A stretch of 64,000 nucleotides of DNA from JABDOU01 sp041567895 (lineage in GTDB: Bacteria > Actinomycetota > Acidimicrobiia > Spongiisociales > SHLN01). This document shows, one piece after another, positions 33,720 to 43,208 of this stretch (the stretch's first letter is position 1; each line of letters begins with the position of its first letter). The stretch lies in contig JBFGAX010000007.1 of assembly GCA_041567895.1 (NCBI GenBank), positions 5,961 to 69,960 of the forward strand. Reading direction: 5' to 3'. The notes below the pieces were generated by a model. It made no database searches, had not been told where the DNA came from, and saw only the letters and a program-made list of their open reading frames with translations. Made by a program: the position numbers and the translations under genes.

Positions 33720-33932
33720 TTAGTTGGCGGCAGCGCCGGGGGCTCCTGGACCAGGTCCTGGGCCGACGTTCTGCTGGGTCGTGTCGAACGCCGTGAAGAC
33801 GTTCTGGCCAAGCGCACCAATAACCAGCACCGAGACGACAGCGATGAGGGCGACCATGATGCCGTATTCGACCATCGTGGCTCCCTTGTCGCCGCTCAGG
33901 CGGCTCTGCAAGTAGGCGTATGCCTTAAGCAT
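33720..33932 (-). CDS. flp: Flp/Fap-type major pilin
   Basis: The 70-residue prepilin has a short leader MLKAYAYLQSRLSGDKG and the Flp motif G/ATMVEYGIMVALIAVVSVLVIGALG, with Glu at +5 after the predicted cleavage at Gly17. A short C-terminal tail rich in Gly and Pro follows (GPGPGPGAPGAAAN). Prepilin peptidase would cleave it before assembly by TadABC. GGAAGGGG lies 6-13 bases upstream of the ATG. It is the first gene of the Tad operon and was too short for easy detection by length alone. No TadV prepilin peptidase gene is in the window. Confidence 0.93.
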   Translation of the reverse strand: MLKAYAYLQSRLSGDKGATMVEYGIMVALIAVVSVLVIGALGQNVFTAFDTTQQNVGPGPGPGAPGAAAN

Positions 33933-34063
33933 GTTGCCCCTTCCGTTTATGGACCCTCCTCGTGGGGTCTCCTCATGGCGATAAGAATTACCAATTGCAG
34001 CAGGGGAAACACCACCAAAATTGGTGATCTTTCTCTGAGCCTCCGGAGAGACCCGAGGGGAGG
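33933..34063 (-). promoter_or_regulatory. Upstream region of the flp/Tad operon
   Basis: This 131-bp gap must hold the Tad operon promoter. It contains AT-rich sequence (GGTAATTCTTATC on the minus strand around 33975-33990) suited to a -10 region. It also contains the inverted repeat CACCAAAATTGGTG (about 34011-34024), six-base arms with an AA centre, suited to a regulator. I cannot assign the transcription start. Confidence 0.4.
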
Positions 34064-35299
34064 TCAGTTGCGGGTGACGCCTGAAAAGATGACCGCCAGG
34101 GCACCATCGCTGATCAAGTCGGCTCTCAGGTCTACCGACCAGAGGCCGGCGAGACCGGCCGTGCCGGTGGGTTCCACGCCGATACCCGTGTGTTGAACGG
34201 CGGCCTCGTGAGCCTCCACCAGGGCGGATTCGGGGACCTCGACGGGCCAGCCGCGGCCTGCCAGAAGTTGGTGCAAAACGGGAAGCCAGTCGTAGGTGAC
34301 GTCGTCGAGGATTCCGGTTGCCGCCGACTCTCCGACCGGGTTCCATGGGTACATGAAACGGTCCGGCTCGGCGTGGGCGAGATCGTCGATGCGGGTGCGA
34401 ATTTCGGGGCTGAGGGCGTTTGCGATCTTGATGTCATTGCGGCCGACCAGCTCCGGGGCGACCTCTTCGATCAGTAAATCCCATGCCCGTCGTAAAGGGC
34501 TGCACGCCTCGCCCTGGACGGTGTGGAGGATCCATTCGATATCTCGCGACTGGCTGCGGACCGCTCTGAATGTGGTCGCTGCCAGCGCTCCCCCGCCCAC
34601 CTGCATGAGCAATCGAACCCGGCCTTTCACGCCGGCCTCCTTCAACTGATCGGCCAGCTCCCAGCCCAGCGTCCGTCCCCCGTCGAGGGCTGACGGAGTC
34701 GAGGGGCCCTGCACCGAGAACGGACGGGCACCGTCGGCGACCGCTTCCTGAAAACGCAGGAAACTGGGATCTCCGGATTCGCCTTCCCGGCGCTCGCAGA
34801 CCTCGATGCGGGCTCCGAGTTCAGATAGTTGGCCGACGATGACCTCATCGGCCCAGGTCGGGATGAAGACTCGCAGCGGAGCGCCGTCGGCCTTGGCAAC
34901 CACTGCCGCCGCCAGCGCCGCATTGCCGCACGAAGCGATCGCCATCTCCTGGTCGCGGCCATCGGCCACTCCGTCGTTGTCCACTGCGTATTGGAGCATG
35001 GTGCCGAACAGATGCCTGCCCTTGTGGGAACCGGCCACGTTGCCGGTTTCATCCTTGACCCACAGCGGAATCTTGAGCCCCAACGCATCGGCCAACGCCG
35101 GTTGCGTACTGGTTGGCGTAACCCGGAAACCGGTTGCTACTCCACCGTCAAACGACACCGAGGCCACCTGCTCATCCAGCCGTTCCACCAGCTCAATAAA
35201 CCGCTCGTCGTTCCAACCGGCTGCCATAGCAGACCGATAGCTATCCAACCGCCGCCGATACTGCAGGAAAGGATTCACCTCACCCACGAGAATCGACAA
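34064..35299 (-). CDS. PLP fold-type-II enzyme (threonine-synthase-like), last gene of the catabolic operon
   Basis: This 411-residue protein belongs to the tryptophan-synthase-beta superfamily. The PLP-lysine is in KDETGNVAGSHKGRHLFG (Lys93), the phosphate-binding glycine loop is LLMQVGGGALAATTF, and the C-terminal part IGVEPTGTAGLAGLW is as in threonine synthase or diaminopropionate ammonia-lyase. It catalyses a beta-elimination, replacement or isomerisation of an amino acid. It follows a second PLP gene by 15 bp. In this operon, with carbamoyl hydrolases under the same operator, a 2,3-diaminopropionate or serine/threonine lyase role is my inference. The start is uncertain (TTG 35299 or GTG 35278). 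Confidence 0.8.
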   Translation of the reverse strand: MSILVGEVNPFLQYRRRLDSYRSAMAAGWNDERFIELVERLDEQVASVSFDGGVATGFRVTPTSTQPALADALGLKIPLWVKDETGNVAGSHKGRHLFGTMLQYAVDNDGVADGRDQEMAIASCGNAALAAAVVAKADGAPLRVFIPTWADEVIVGQLSELGARIEVCERREGESGDPSFLRFQEAVADGARPFSVQGPSTPSALDGGRTLGWELADQLKEAGVKGRVRLLMQVGGGALAATTFRAVRSQSRDIEWILHTVQGEACSPLRRAWDLLIEEVAPELVGRNDIKIANALSPEIRTRIDDLAHAEPDRFMYPWNPVGESAATGILDDVTYDWLPVLHQLLAGRGWPVEVPESALVEAHEAAVQHTGIGVEPTGTAGLAGLWSVDLRADLISDGALAVIFSGVTRN

Positions 35300-35314
35300 G
35301 GAGCAATCGAAGCA

Positions 35315-36777
<1,463 letters not shown>

Positions 36778-36781
<4 letters not shown>

Positions 36782-37134
36782 GTGGCCTCCCGGATCGCAT
36801 TCAAATAGTTGTAAATCGTGATGCGGCTCACGCCCATGGCTTCGGCGACCTCATCGATACTGCGCCGAAGGCCGAACGCGCCCCGGCTATCGAGCAAACG
36901 GATTGCTGCTTGTTTCCCCTTGCGATCAAGCTGGCCGAAGGGCTTGCCGAGTTCTTGTTCGGCGGCGGCGATGATGCCGGCCAGGGTGTCTTCGAAGTCC
37001 AGCCTGATGGCGACGGCAGGCTCACCTTCCCAATCGAGCACGAGATCGGTGTCGGTCGCGTCGCCAAGCGGCACCGTCGATGCCCCGATGGCATCGATCA
37101 ACGGTTTGAGGGCGGTGACAAATGAGTCAACCAT
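36778..37134 (-). CDS. Small HTH regulator (DauR/YheO-type C-terminal domain)
   Basis: This 118-residue protein ends with a helix-turn-helix of the YheO/DauR type: LDRKGKQAAIRLLDSRGAFGLRRSIDEVAEAMGVSRITIYNYLNAIR. The first 65 residues (VTALKPLIDAIGASTVPLGDATDTDLVLDWEGEPAVAIRLD) may be a reduced ligand-binding part. It is inside the operon, overlapping the PLP gene by 4 bp and the thiamine-binding-like gene by 8 bp. It is the best candidate in the window to bind the GTTTTAC-N5-GTAAA operators, although that is inference. Confidence 0.8.
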
Positions 37135-37375
37135 GGGTCATATTCACGTTCACCCGGCTCGCCCCCGCCGCAACCGCAGCTTCCAGGCCGGTACGCAGAG
37201 CATCCAGAATGTCGCTCGCCGGCCCCGCTGCGGTGTTTCCGAACGGCCCGATCTCAACCGACAAACCCTTTGCCTCAAAAGCCTCGACGGCGGCTTGAAC
37301 ATGGGGACCGGGCTCGCCTTCATTGAACGGTTCAACCAGGAACTCGACCCGCAGCCGTCCTTCGGTCCCGTTCAC
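37127..37375 (-). CDS. MTH1187/YkoF-like (thiamine-binding family) small protein
   Basis: This 82-residue protein resembles the MTH1187/DUF77 thiamine-binding fold: RVEFLVEPFNEGEPGPHVQAAVEAFEAKGLSVEIGPFGNTAAGPASDILDALRTGLEAAVAAGASRVNVNMT. In the family it forms tetramers that bind small ligands, including thiamine pyrimidine-type compounds. The start is GTG 37375, overlapping the upstream hydrolase stop (GTGA). In this operon it might bind a pyrimidine- or ureido-type intermediate as a sensor or carrier; that is inference. Confidence 0.72.
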   Translation of the reverse strand: MNGTEGRLRVEFLVEPFNEGEPGPHVQAAVEAFEAKGLSVEIGPFGNTAAGPASDILDALRTGLEAAVAAGASRVNVNMTHG

Positions 37376-38214
37376 GGCGCGGCAGTCGTTATATACGTTT
37401 CGGGGCGGCGATCGCGATAGAACTGCCAGTAGTCTCTGACCTCTTCCAGAAGTCCTAGATCGAGGTCCCGCACCACAACCTCGTCTTCGGTGTCCGAAGC
37501 CGTCTCGCCAACGATCTCACCCCGGGGACTCACGAAGTACGAGGAGCCGTAGTAGTCGGTATCCTCGAGGTCTTCGCTGCCGACCCGGTTGATGGCGCCG
37601 ACGAAATACTCGTTTGCCACTGCGGCCGCCGGCTGTTCCAGCTGCCAGAGATGCTTCGAGTGGCCCCGGGTTGTCGCCGATGGATTGAAGACGATCTTGG
37701 CTCCGGCCAGACCCAGCTCCCGCCATCCTTCCGGAAAATGCCGGTCGTAGCAGATGTAGACACCGATGCGCCCGACGGCCGTATCGAACACCCGATAACC
37801 GGTATTGCCCGGCCGAAAGTAGAACTTCTCCCAGAATCCCTTCACCTGGGGTATGTGGGTTTTGCGGTATTTGCCGAGAAACGATCCATCGTTGTCGATC
37901 ACTGCCGCCGTGTTGTAATAGACGCCCTCCTGCTCCCACTCATACATGGGAACAATCAACACCATGCTGGTCTCTTTGGCCAGCGCCGTCATTTTCTGCA
38001 TCGTGGGACCATCGGGAATCGGCTCGGCAAAGCGGTAGTAATCGGAATCCTGCACGTTGCAGAAATAGGGGGTAGAAAAGATCTCCTGGAAGCAAAGAAC
38101 CTCGGCGCCCTCGGCGGCCGCTCGCCGGGCATAGTCCATCTGCTTTGCGATCATCGACTCCTGGTCACCCGTCCATTCGGCCTGAACGAGCGCGGCTCTG
38201 ACTACTCGGGACAT
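37372..38214 (-). CDS. Nitrilase-superfamily carbon-nitrogen hydrolase (beta-ureidopropionase-like)
   Basis: This 280-residue enzyme has the Glu-Lys-Cys triad of the nitrilase superfamily: Glu44 in CFQEIFSTPYF, Lys118 in KYRKTHIPQVKGFWEKFYF and Cys155 in VYICYDRHFPEGWRELG. The closest family patterns are N-carbamoylputrescine amidase and beta-ureidopropionase, which remove a carbamoyl group as CO2 and NH3. It is the first gene of a five-gene operon. GGGAGAG lies just before the ATG at 38214. A perfect inverted repeat (38234-38252) lies 20 bases upstream of the ATG and also precedes the ygfK operon. The substrate could be a ureido acid from purine or pyrimidine breakdown. Confidence 0.87.
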   Translation of the reverse strand: MSRVVRAALVQAEWTGDQESMIAKQMDYARRAAAEGAEVLCFQEIFSTPYFCNVQDSDYYRFAEPIPDGPTMQKMTALAKETSMVLIVPMYEWEQEGVYYNTAAVIDNDGSFLGKYRKTHIPQVKGFWEKFYFRPGNTGYRVFDTAVGRIGVYICYDRHFPEGWRELGLAGAKIVFNPSATTRGHSKHLWQLEQPAAAVANEYFVGAINRVGSEDLEDTDYYGSSYFVSPRGEIVGETASDTEDEVVVRDLDLGLLEEVRDYWQFYRDRRPETYITTAAP

Positions 38215-38233
38215 CCGGTCTCTCCCATGCGGT

Positions 38234-38252
38234 GTTTTACGAAATGTAAAAC
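38234..38252. promoter_or_regulatory. Operator GTTTTAC-N5-GTAAAAC, copy 1 (upstream of the hydrolase-PLP operon)
   Basis: GTTTTACGAAATGTAAAAC is an inverted repeat with perfect 7-bp arms. On the minus strand it directly follows TTGGCT-N18-TGTAGT, a plausible promoter, so it would cover the transcription start. An almost identical site lies at 49532-49550 before the ygfK operon. I looked for further copies and found none in the window. Confidence 0.82.
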
Positions 38253-38361
38253 TACACCACCCGACCCATTTCTGAGCCAATATCTCGTCGATGCCATTCG
38301 GCTCTAGGCATCACGAAGGTCTGCGAGTAAGTTCGCAACCATTCAAGCGAAGGGAGGCACC

Positions 38362-39360
38362 TTGGCTATCGGGGACGGCCTCGAGCCTCGCCTCGACGAA
38401 AGAGCGGCACACGACGTTGCCGGAAACAACGTGCTCGTAGTAACCGACCTTCGCAAATCATTCGACGAGATCCACGCGGTCAAATCGGTCTCCTTTCATA
38501 TCGCCCCGGGGGAAACGTACGGGCTCCTGGGTCCGAATGGAGCAGGAAAGACGACCTCGATCTCGATGATCGCCGGACTCCTCGAAAAGGATGGCGGCAC
38601 GGTTATCGTCGATGGTCGGCCTCTCGACACATCTTCGGTCGATGAGAAACGTGCCATCGGCCTGGTACCCCAGGAACTGGCCATCTACCCGGACCTGACG
38701 GGTCGAGAGAATCTGAGTTTTTTCACGAAGCTGTACGACCTGGCCGGCGAAGACGCGAAAGGACGGATAGCCGAGGTCCTGGAAGTCATCGGGCTGGACG
38801 ATCGGGCAGACGACCTCGCCAAGGAGTATTCCGGCGGAATGCAGCGCCGTCTCAACATCGGGATCGGTCTCCTGCACCGGCCACGTCTCCTGATCCTCGA
38901 CGAGCCCACCGTCGGCGTCGACCCTCAGTCACGAAACGCCATCCTGGAGAGCGTCGGACGTCTGTCGTCCCAGGGCATGGCAGTCCTGTACACCACTCAC
39001 TACATGGAAGAAGCCGAACGGCTCTGCGACCGGGTCGCCATCATCGACGAGGGTGAAATCAAGGCCGAGGGCACTCGACGTCAGCTCGTTGAAATGGTCG
39101 GCGAAAAGGATCGAGTTCGTATCAGCGCCATCTCGTCGCTCGAGGAAGCGGCCGACGCCGCCCGCACCGTGAACGGCGTGGTTCAGGCTTCGGTAGAAGA
39201 TCACGCCATTGCACTGATTGCAGAAGACGCCTCGGCGATCCTTCCCCAATTATTGGACCGTATCACCAGGGCGGGCACGACGATTTCGGGTGTAGAGGTC
39301 CACGAACCCAATCTGGAGGCGGTCTTCCTGCACGTAACCGGCAAAGCATTGAGGGATTGA
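38362..39360 (+). CDS. ABC-2 transporter ATP-binding protein
   Basis: This 332-residue ATPase has Walker A GPNGAGKTT, the Q-loop in GLVPQELAIYPDLTGRENLSFF, the signature YSGGMQRR, Walker B LLILDEPTVGVDP and the H-loop in VLYTTHYMEE. The DrrA/NatA-like length and C-terminal domain (about 235-332) indicate an exporter ATPase. A TTG start is chosen because AGGGAGG lies 6 bases upstream. It forms an operon with two ABC-2 membrane proteins. The exported substrate (drug, lipid or ion) is unknown. Confidence 0.93.
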   Translation: MAIGDGLEPRLDERAAHDVAGNNVLVVTDLRKSFDEIHAVKSVSFHIAPGETYGLLGPNGAGKTTSISMIAGLLEKDGGTVIVDGRPLDTSSVDEKRAIGLVPQELAIYPDLTGRENLSFFTKLYDLAGEDAKGRIAEVLEVIGLDDRADDLAKEYSGGMQRRLNIGIGLLHRPRLLILDEPTVGVDPQSRNAILESVGRLSSQGMAVLYTTHYMEEAERLCDRVAIIDEGEIKAEGTRRQLVEMVGEKDRVRISAISSLEEAADAARTVNGVVQASVEDHAIALIAEDASAILPQLLDRITRAGTTISGVEVHEPNLEAVFLHVTGKALRD

Positions 39361-39361
39361 G

Positions 39362-40546
39362 ATGGCCGGGCGCCCCACCAGCGCCACGCTGGCAATAGCG
39401 ACCAAAGATCTGAAGGAACGGATTCGCGACCGATCGGCCTTCATCCTCGGTATTGTGGCGCCGTTGGCGCTGGCGCTGATCTTCAACGCCATTCTCGGTG
39501 ATCTCGACACCGGAAGCTTCGACCTCAGGTATGGAGTGGTCGACGAGGACGGCGGTCAGGTTGCATCCCAGCTGGTCGCCATCCTGGATTCGCTCGAGGA
39601 AGAGGGAATCGCCTCGATCCAATCGCTCACCTTGAGTGAAGGCGAAACCCTGGTCGAGGCCGGTGATCTTTCCGCGACCTTCGTCATACCCGCCGGGTTC
39701 TCGACCGCAGTAGAGGCGGGGCAGGCCGCAGCCCTGCGCGTGATCGGAAACGTCGATGCCCCCACGGGTACCGCCATTGCCCGATCGATTGCCGAAGGCT
39801 TTGCGAGCGGTATCCATTCGGTACAGCTATCGGTGGCCACCGCCCTCGCGACCGGTGTAATCGATGTTGCCCGGATCGAAGAGGTGATTCAACAGGCTGC
39901 TACTGCGACCGAACCCGTCGCCGTCGGCGAGATCGAAGCCGCAACCCGCGAACTCGACCTGCCGACCTTCTTCATTGTCGGCATGGCGGTCTTCTTCGTC
40001 TTTTTCACCGTCCAATTTGGTGTCACGAGCCTGCTGGAAGAACAGAAGAACGGCACGTTGACGAGACTGCTGGCCGCACCAATCAACCGGAACTCGATTC
40101 TGGCGGGCAAAGCCCTCGTGAGTGTGGTGCTTGGGCTCGTCAGCATGGCCGTGCTGGCCGTCGCCTCGACCGTCATCATGGGCGCAGACTGGGGTAATCC
40201 GCTTGGCGTCGCCATTCTCACCGTAGCGGTCGTGTTTTCGGCGATCGGCATCATGGCCGTCGTGGCCGCTTTCTCCAAAACCGCAGAACAAGCCGGCAAC
40301 CTCCAGTCGATCATTGCCGTGGGACTCGGGATGCTCGGCGGCATCTTCTTTCCCGCTGCCCTTGGAGAGGGAATCATCGGCGCCCTGTCCTACATCAGCC
40401 CTCATCGCTGGTACACGAGCGGCCTCTCTGAGCTGGCGGGAGGCAGCCTCGCCGACATCACACCTTCGGTACTGGCGTTGCTCGCATTCGGGTTCGTGAC
40501 CACCACCATCGCCCTGCCCCGGCTCCGTAGGTCGCTGACAACATGA
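39362..40546 (+). CDS. ABC-2 transporter membrane protein
   Basis: This 394-residue protein has the ABC-2 layout: an N-terminal helix after RDRSAFILGIVAPLALALIFNAIL, a large extracytoplasmic domain (about 45-200, VDEDGGQVASQLVAILDSLEEEGIASIQ), then five helices including LPTFFIVGMAVFFVFFTVQFGVTSLLEEQKNGTLTRLLAAPINR. The GTLTRLL segment is the coupling helix region. It begins 1 bp after the ATPase stop and its stop overlaps the next permease by 4 bp, so a heterodimeric exporter is likely. Confidence 0.9.
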   Translation: MAGRPTSATLAIATKDLKERIRDRSAFILGIVAPLALALIFNAILGDLDTGSFDLRYGVVDEDGGQVASQLVAILDSLEEEGIASIQSLTLSEGETLVEAGDLSATFVIPAGFSTAVEAGQAAALRVIGNVDAPTGTAIARSIAEGFASGIHSVQLSVATALATGVIDVARIEEVIQQAATATEPVAVGEIEAATRELDLPTFFIVGMAVFFVFFTVQFGVTSLLEEQKNGTLTRLLAAPINRNSILAGKALVSVVLGLVSMAVLAVASTVIMGADWGNPLGVAILTVAVVFSAIGIMAVVAAFSKTAEQAGNLQSIIAVGLGMLGGIFFPAALGEGIIGALSYISPHRWYTSGLSELAGGSLADITPSVLALLAFGFVTTTIALPRLRRSLTT

Positions 40547-41706
40547 AATCACTGGCCATCGCCGAGACCAACATCCGCCGGCTGGCGCGCGACAGATCCA
40601 ACATCTTCTTCGTGCTCATTCTGCCGCTCGGCATCATCATCATCATCGGATCGCTGTTTGGCGGATCATTCAACCCGGTCATCGGCATATACAACGGGGC
40701 CGAGACGCCGCTTGCCGCCGCGCTGGCAACTGCTCTGGAGAATGAGGACGGTTTTGATATCCGTATCTACGACTCCGAGGAAGATCTGGTCGGCGCAGTA
40801 GAGCGAGGCAACGCCGACGCAGGCGTGGTGATTCCGTCCGACTACGACTCGGCTATTCGATCAGGCCAAACCGCCGCGGTGGGATTCGCCGCCCGGCCGG
40901 ACGGTTCCGGCTTCGAGCTGCGGGCGGCCATTTCGGCCATCGTCGGCAGACAAGCCGAGCTCACCCGCGCTGCTCGATTCGCCGCTCAAACCGCCGGGAT
41001 CAGCCTTGACGAAGGCCTGGCGTTGGCGGCCGACGTGAGCCCCGGAATTCCCCAGGTGATCGTCGAAACCGAGGTTCTGGGAGAAGCAATCTTCGGCGAG
41101 TCGCCCGGACAGTTCGACAACGGGGCAGCCACACAGCTCGTGTTGTTCATGTTCCTGACCGGCCTCGTCGGCGCAACGGCACTGATCCAGACGCGCAACT
41201 ATGGCGTCTCGCGCCGCATGCTCTCGACGCCGACATCGGCCCGCAGCATCGTCCTGGGAGAGGCACTGGGGCGTTTCGGCGTCGTGATTGTGCAGGGTCT
41301 GTACATCATCGGCGTGACATGGCTGGTATTCCGGGTCAATTGGGGCGACCCATTGGGCGCAGCAGCCATCGTCATCCTGTTCGCGGCGGCCGCAGCCGGG
41401 GCCGCCATGCTGGTCGGTGCTCTCTTCGACAACGACCAGCAGGTCGGCGGAATCGGCGTGGTGGCCGGCATCGGATTGGCCGCATTGGGCGGCTCCATGA
41501 TTCCGCTCGAGTTTTACAGTGACACCATGCAGGCCGTCGCCCACTTCACTCCGCATGCCTGGGCACTCGAAGGCTTTGCCGAGCTCGTCCGGCGAGATGG
41601 GACGATCGTCGACATCATGCCCCAATTGGGTGCATTGGCCCTGTTCGCGGTTGTCCTGCTCGGTCTCGCCGCATGGCGTTTGCGGGTGGCCATCACCCGC
41701 CCTTGA
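40543..41706 (+). CDS. ABC-2 transporter membrane protein (second half of a heterodimer)
   Basis: This 387-residue protein shares the ABC-2 layout with its neighbour: helix 1 in IFFVLILPLGIIIIIGSLFGG, a large external domain (about 45-200), then helices starting at AATQLVLFMFLTGLVGATALIQTRNYGVSRRMLSTPTSARSIVLGEAL. The ATG overlaps the previous stop (ATGA). The two permeases are clearly different proteins, so the exporter is probably one ATPase dimer with two distinct membrane subunits. Confidence 0.9.
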   Translation: MKSLAIAETNIRRLARDRSNIFFVLILPLGIIIIIGSLFGGSFNPVIGIYNGAETPLAAALATALENEDGFDIRIYDSEEDLVGAVERGNADAGVVIPSDYDSAIRSGQTAAVGFAARPDGSGFELRAAISAIVGRQAELTRAARFAAQTAGISLDEGLALAADVSPGIPQVIVETEVLGEAIFGESPGQFDNGAATQLVLFMFLTGLVGATALIQTRNYGVSRRMLSTPTSARSIVLGEALGRFGVVIVQGLYIIGVTWLVFRVNWGDPLGAAAIVILFAAAAAGAAMLVGALFDNDQQVGGIGVVAGIGLAALGGSMIPLEFYSDTMQAVAHFTPHAWALEGFAELVRRDGTIVDIMPQLGALALFAVVLLGLAAWRLRVAITRP

Positions 41707-41710
41707 CTTC

Positions 41711-41716
41711 TACGCT
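41711..41716 (+). promoter_or_regulatory. -10 box of a leaderless promoter (DUF1697 gene)
   Basis: TACGCT occupies -12 to -7 relative to the ATG at 41723, only 5 bases after the permease stop. No ribosome-binding site is present. Confidence 0.48.
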
Positions 41717-41722
41717 TCTTCC

Positions 41723-42259
41723 ATGACCCGGCCCCATGTAGCCCTGCTCCGCGGAATAAATGTGGGGGGAAACAATCCGGTTCCCATGGCGGAGCTGCGG
41801 GTCACGTTCGAGGACATGGGATTCACTGATGTGACCACCTACATCCAGAGCGGCAATGTGCTATTCCGGGGCGAAAGGATCGACGAGAACGCAATCCAGG
41901 CGCGCCTATCGGAGCAGTTCTCTTATCACGGTCGCGTGGTGGTGCTAACGGGCACCGCTTATCGCAAGAACCTGGCCGCCGCTCCTGCGTCCTGGGGCCA
42001 CGACGACACCAGAAAGCACAACGCCCTGTTCACGCTGGCCGGCATGAGTCCCGAAGACGTCCTCTCCCAACTCCCGCCCCTGTCCGAATTCGAAGAAGTC
42101 GCCACCGGTACGGCCGCACTCTTCTGGTCGGCCCCCAAAGACAAGATCACGAGAACGATGTTCGCTCGCAAGTTGGTCGGCGACCCGATGTACAAGGAAT
42201 TGACAATTCGCAACCACAACACCACGTTCAGGCTCGCCGAGCTCCTCGACGCCATGTAG
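41723..42259 (+). CDS. DUF1697 family protein
   Basis: This 178-residue protein has the DUF1697 pattern: HVALLRGINVGGNNPVPMAELRVTFEDMGFTDVTTYIQSGNVLF at the N-terminus and FWSAPKDKITRTMFARKLVGDPMYKELTIRNHNTTFRLAEL near the C-terminus. The family is cytosolic and of unestablished function. The ATG at 41723 is chosen from the conserved N-terminus and the TACGCT box 6 bases upstream; the longer frame overlaps the permease. It abuts the convergent OCD gene with no spare bases. Confidence 0.88.
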   Translation: MTRPHVALLRGINVGGNNPVPMAELRVTFEDMGFTDVTTYIQSGNVLFRGERIDENAIQARLSEQFSYHGRVVVLTGTAYRKNLAAAPASWGHDDTRKHNALFTLAGMSPEDVLSQLPPLSEFEEVATGTAALFWSAPKDKITRTMFARKLVGDPMYKELTIRNHNTTFRLAELLDAM

Positions 42260-43183
42260 CTAGAGCCGGCTCATCACGAACTGGGCTGTCATCAGATCGA
42301 GGTGCCCCCCGCCTCCGTTCTTGAACAGCGTGACCTCGTCTTCCGACGTGCGACCTGCAACCGACCCCTGGCACAGCTGATACAGATCTCCCAGTACATC
42401 GGCCGCAGTGATCGTCCCGTTAGCTATCGGATCGATCAATTCGCCGATCTCGCCAATGGTGGTGTCGCGCGAGTCGACGAACACCCGGGTCCGGGCCATG
42501 GCGACATCATCGGCTTCCCGCATGCCAGGGGTGTAGGCGCCGACCAGATCGACATGCGTGCCCGGCTGCAACCAATCCCCTTTCAGCAAAGGATCCACGG
42601 TCATCGTGGCCGACGAGATCAGATCCGCCCTGCCAACCGCCGCCTCCAGATCCGGTACTGCGGTGACGGATACCCCGTCCAGCGCCGACGACAGTGCCCC
42701 TGCGAGCTCGTCCGCCCGGCCGGGACTGCGATTCCAGATCTCGACTTCGGTGATCGAAGGCCGAACTGCGAGATGGGCCTTGATCAGATGCGGGGCCATG
42801 GCGCCGGCGCCCACCATGAGCATGCGCCCGATGTCGGACCGGGCGAGATAATCAGCTCCCAGCGCACTGTCGCACGATGTCTTGAACCACGTGAGCCACG
42901 TACCGTCGATCACTGCGATGGGTTTCCCGTTTGAACCATCGAACAACACATATACGCCGTGAACGCTCGGTAGGTCGGTGTTGGCGGGAAAGATCGTTGC
43001 CAACTTCACGCCGAGCGCCTGACCTGACTGCCAGGCCGCTCGGATGAGGATTCCCTCGGTTTCATCGGTGAGATACAGATCATCCAGCGATGCGGGCGGA
43101 AGCTGATGTTGCGCCCGCAGGCTCTCTATCAGCGGCCGGTATTCGAAAATCCGGGCGGCCTGGTCAGCATCAATTACGTCCAC
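42260..43183 (-). CDS. Ornithine cyclodeaminase / mu-crystallin family protein
   Basis: The protein (about 307 residues) has the OCD/mu-crystallin pattern: KLATIFPANTDLPSVHGVYVLFDGSNGKPIAVIDGTWLTWFKTSCDSALGADYLAR, the NAD-binding segment MLMVGAGAMAPHLIKAHLAV, and LISSATMTVDPLLKGDWLQPGTHVDLVGAYTPGMREADD. Family members are NAD(P)-dependent ornithine cyclodeaminases, alanine dehydrogenases or ketimine reductases; the sequence does not decide among these. The start is uncertain (GTG 43183 or TTG 43195), because upstream frame belongs to the histidine kinase gene. It follows the kinase gene closely, but a link to phosphate control is not evident. Confidence 0.87.
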   Translation of the reverse strand: MDVIDADQAARIFEYRPLIESLRAQHQLPPASLDDLYLTDETEGILIRAAWQSGQALGVKLATIFPANTDLPSVHGVYVLFDGSNGKPIAVIDGTWLTWFKTSCDSALGADYLARSDIGRMLMVGAGAMAPHLIKAHLAVRPSITEVEIWNRSPGRADELAGALSSALDGVSVTAVPDLEAAVGRADLISSATMTVDPLLKGDWLQPGTHVDLVGAYTPGMREADDVAMARTRVFVDSRDTTIGEIGELIDPIANGTITAADVLGDLYQLCQGSVAGRTSEDEVTLFKNGGGGHLDLMTAQFVMSRL

Positions 43184-43208
43184 GCCGACATACAAGCATG
43201 GTCCGACT

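Noticed and set aside
34064..35299. Biosynthetic threonine synthase
   Set aside because: The operon, the shared operator and the absence of homoserine-pathway genes favour a catabolic enzyme, although the fold alone would allow it.
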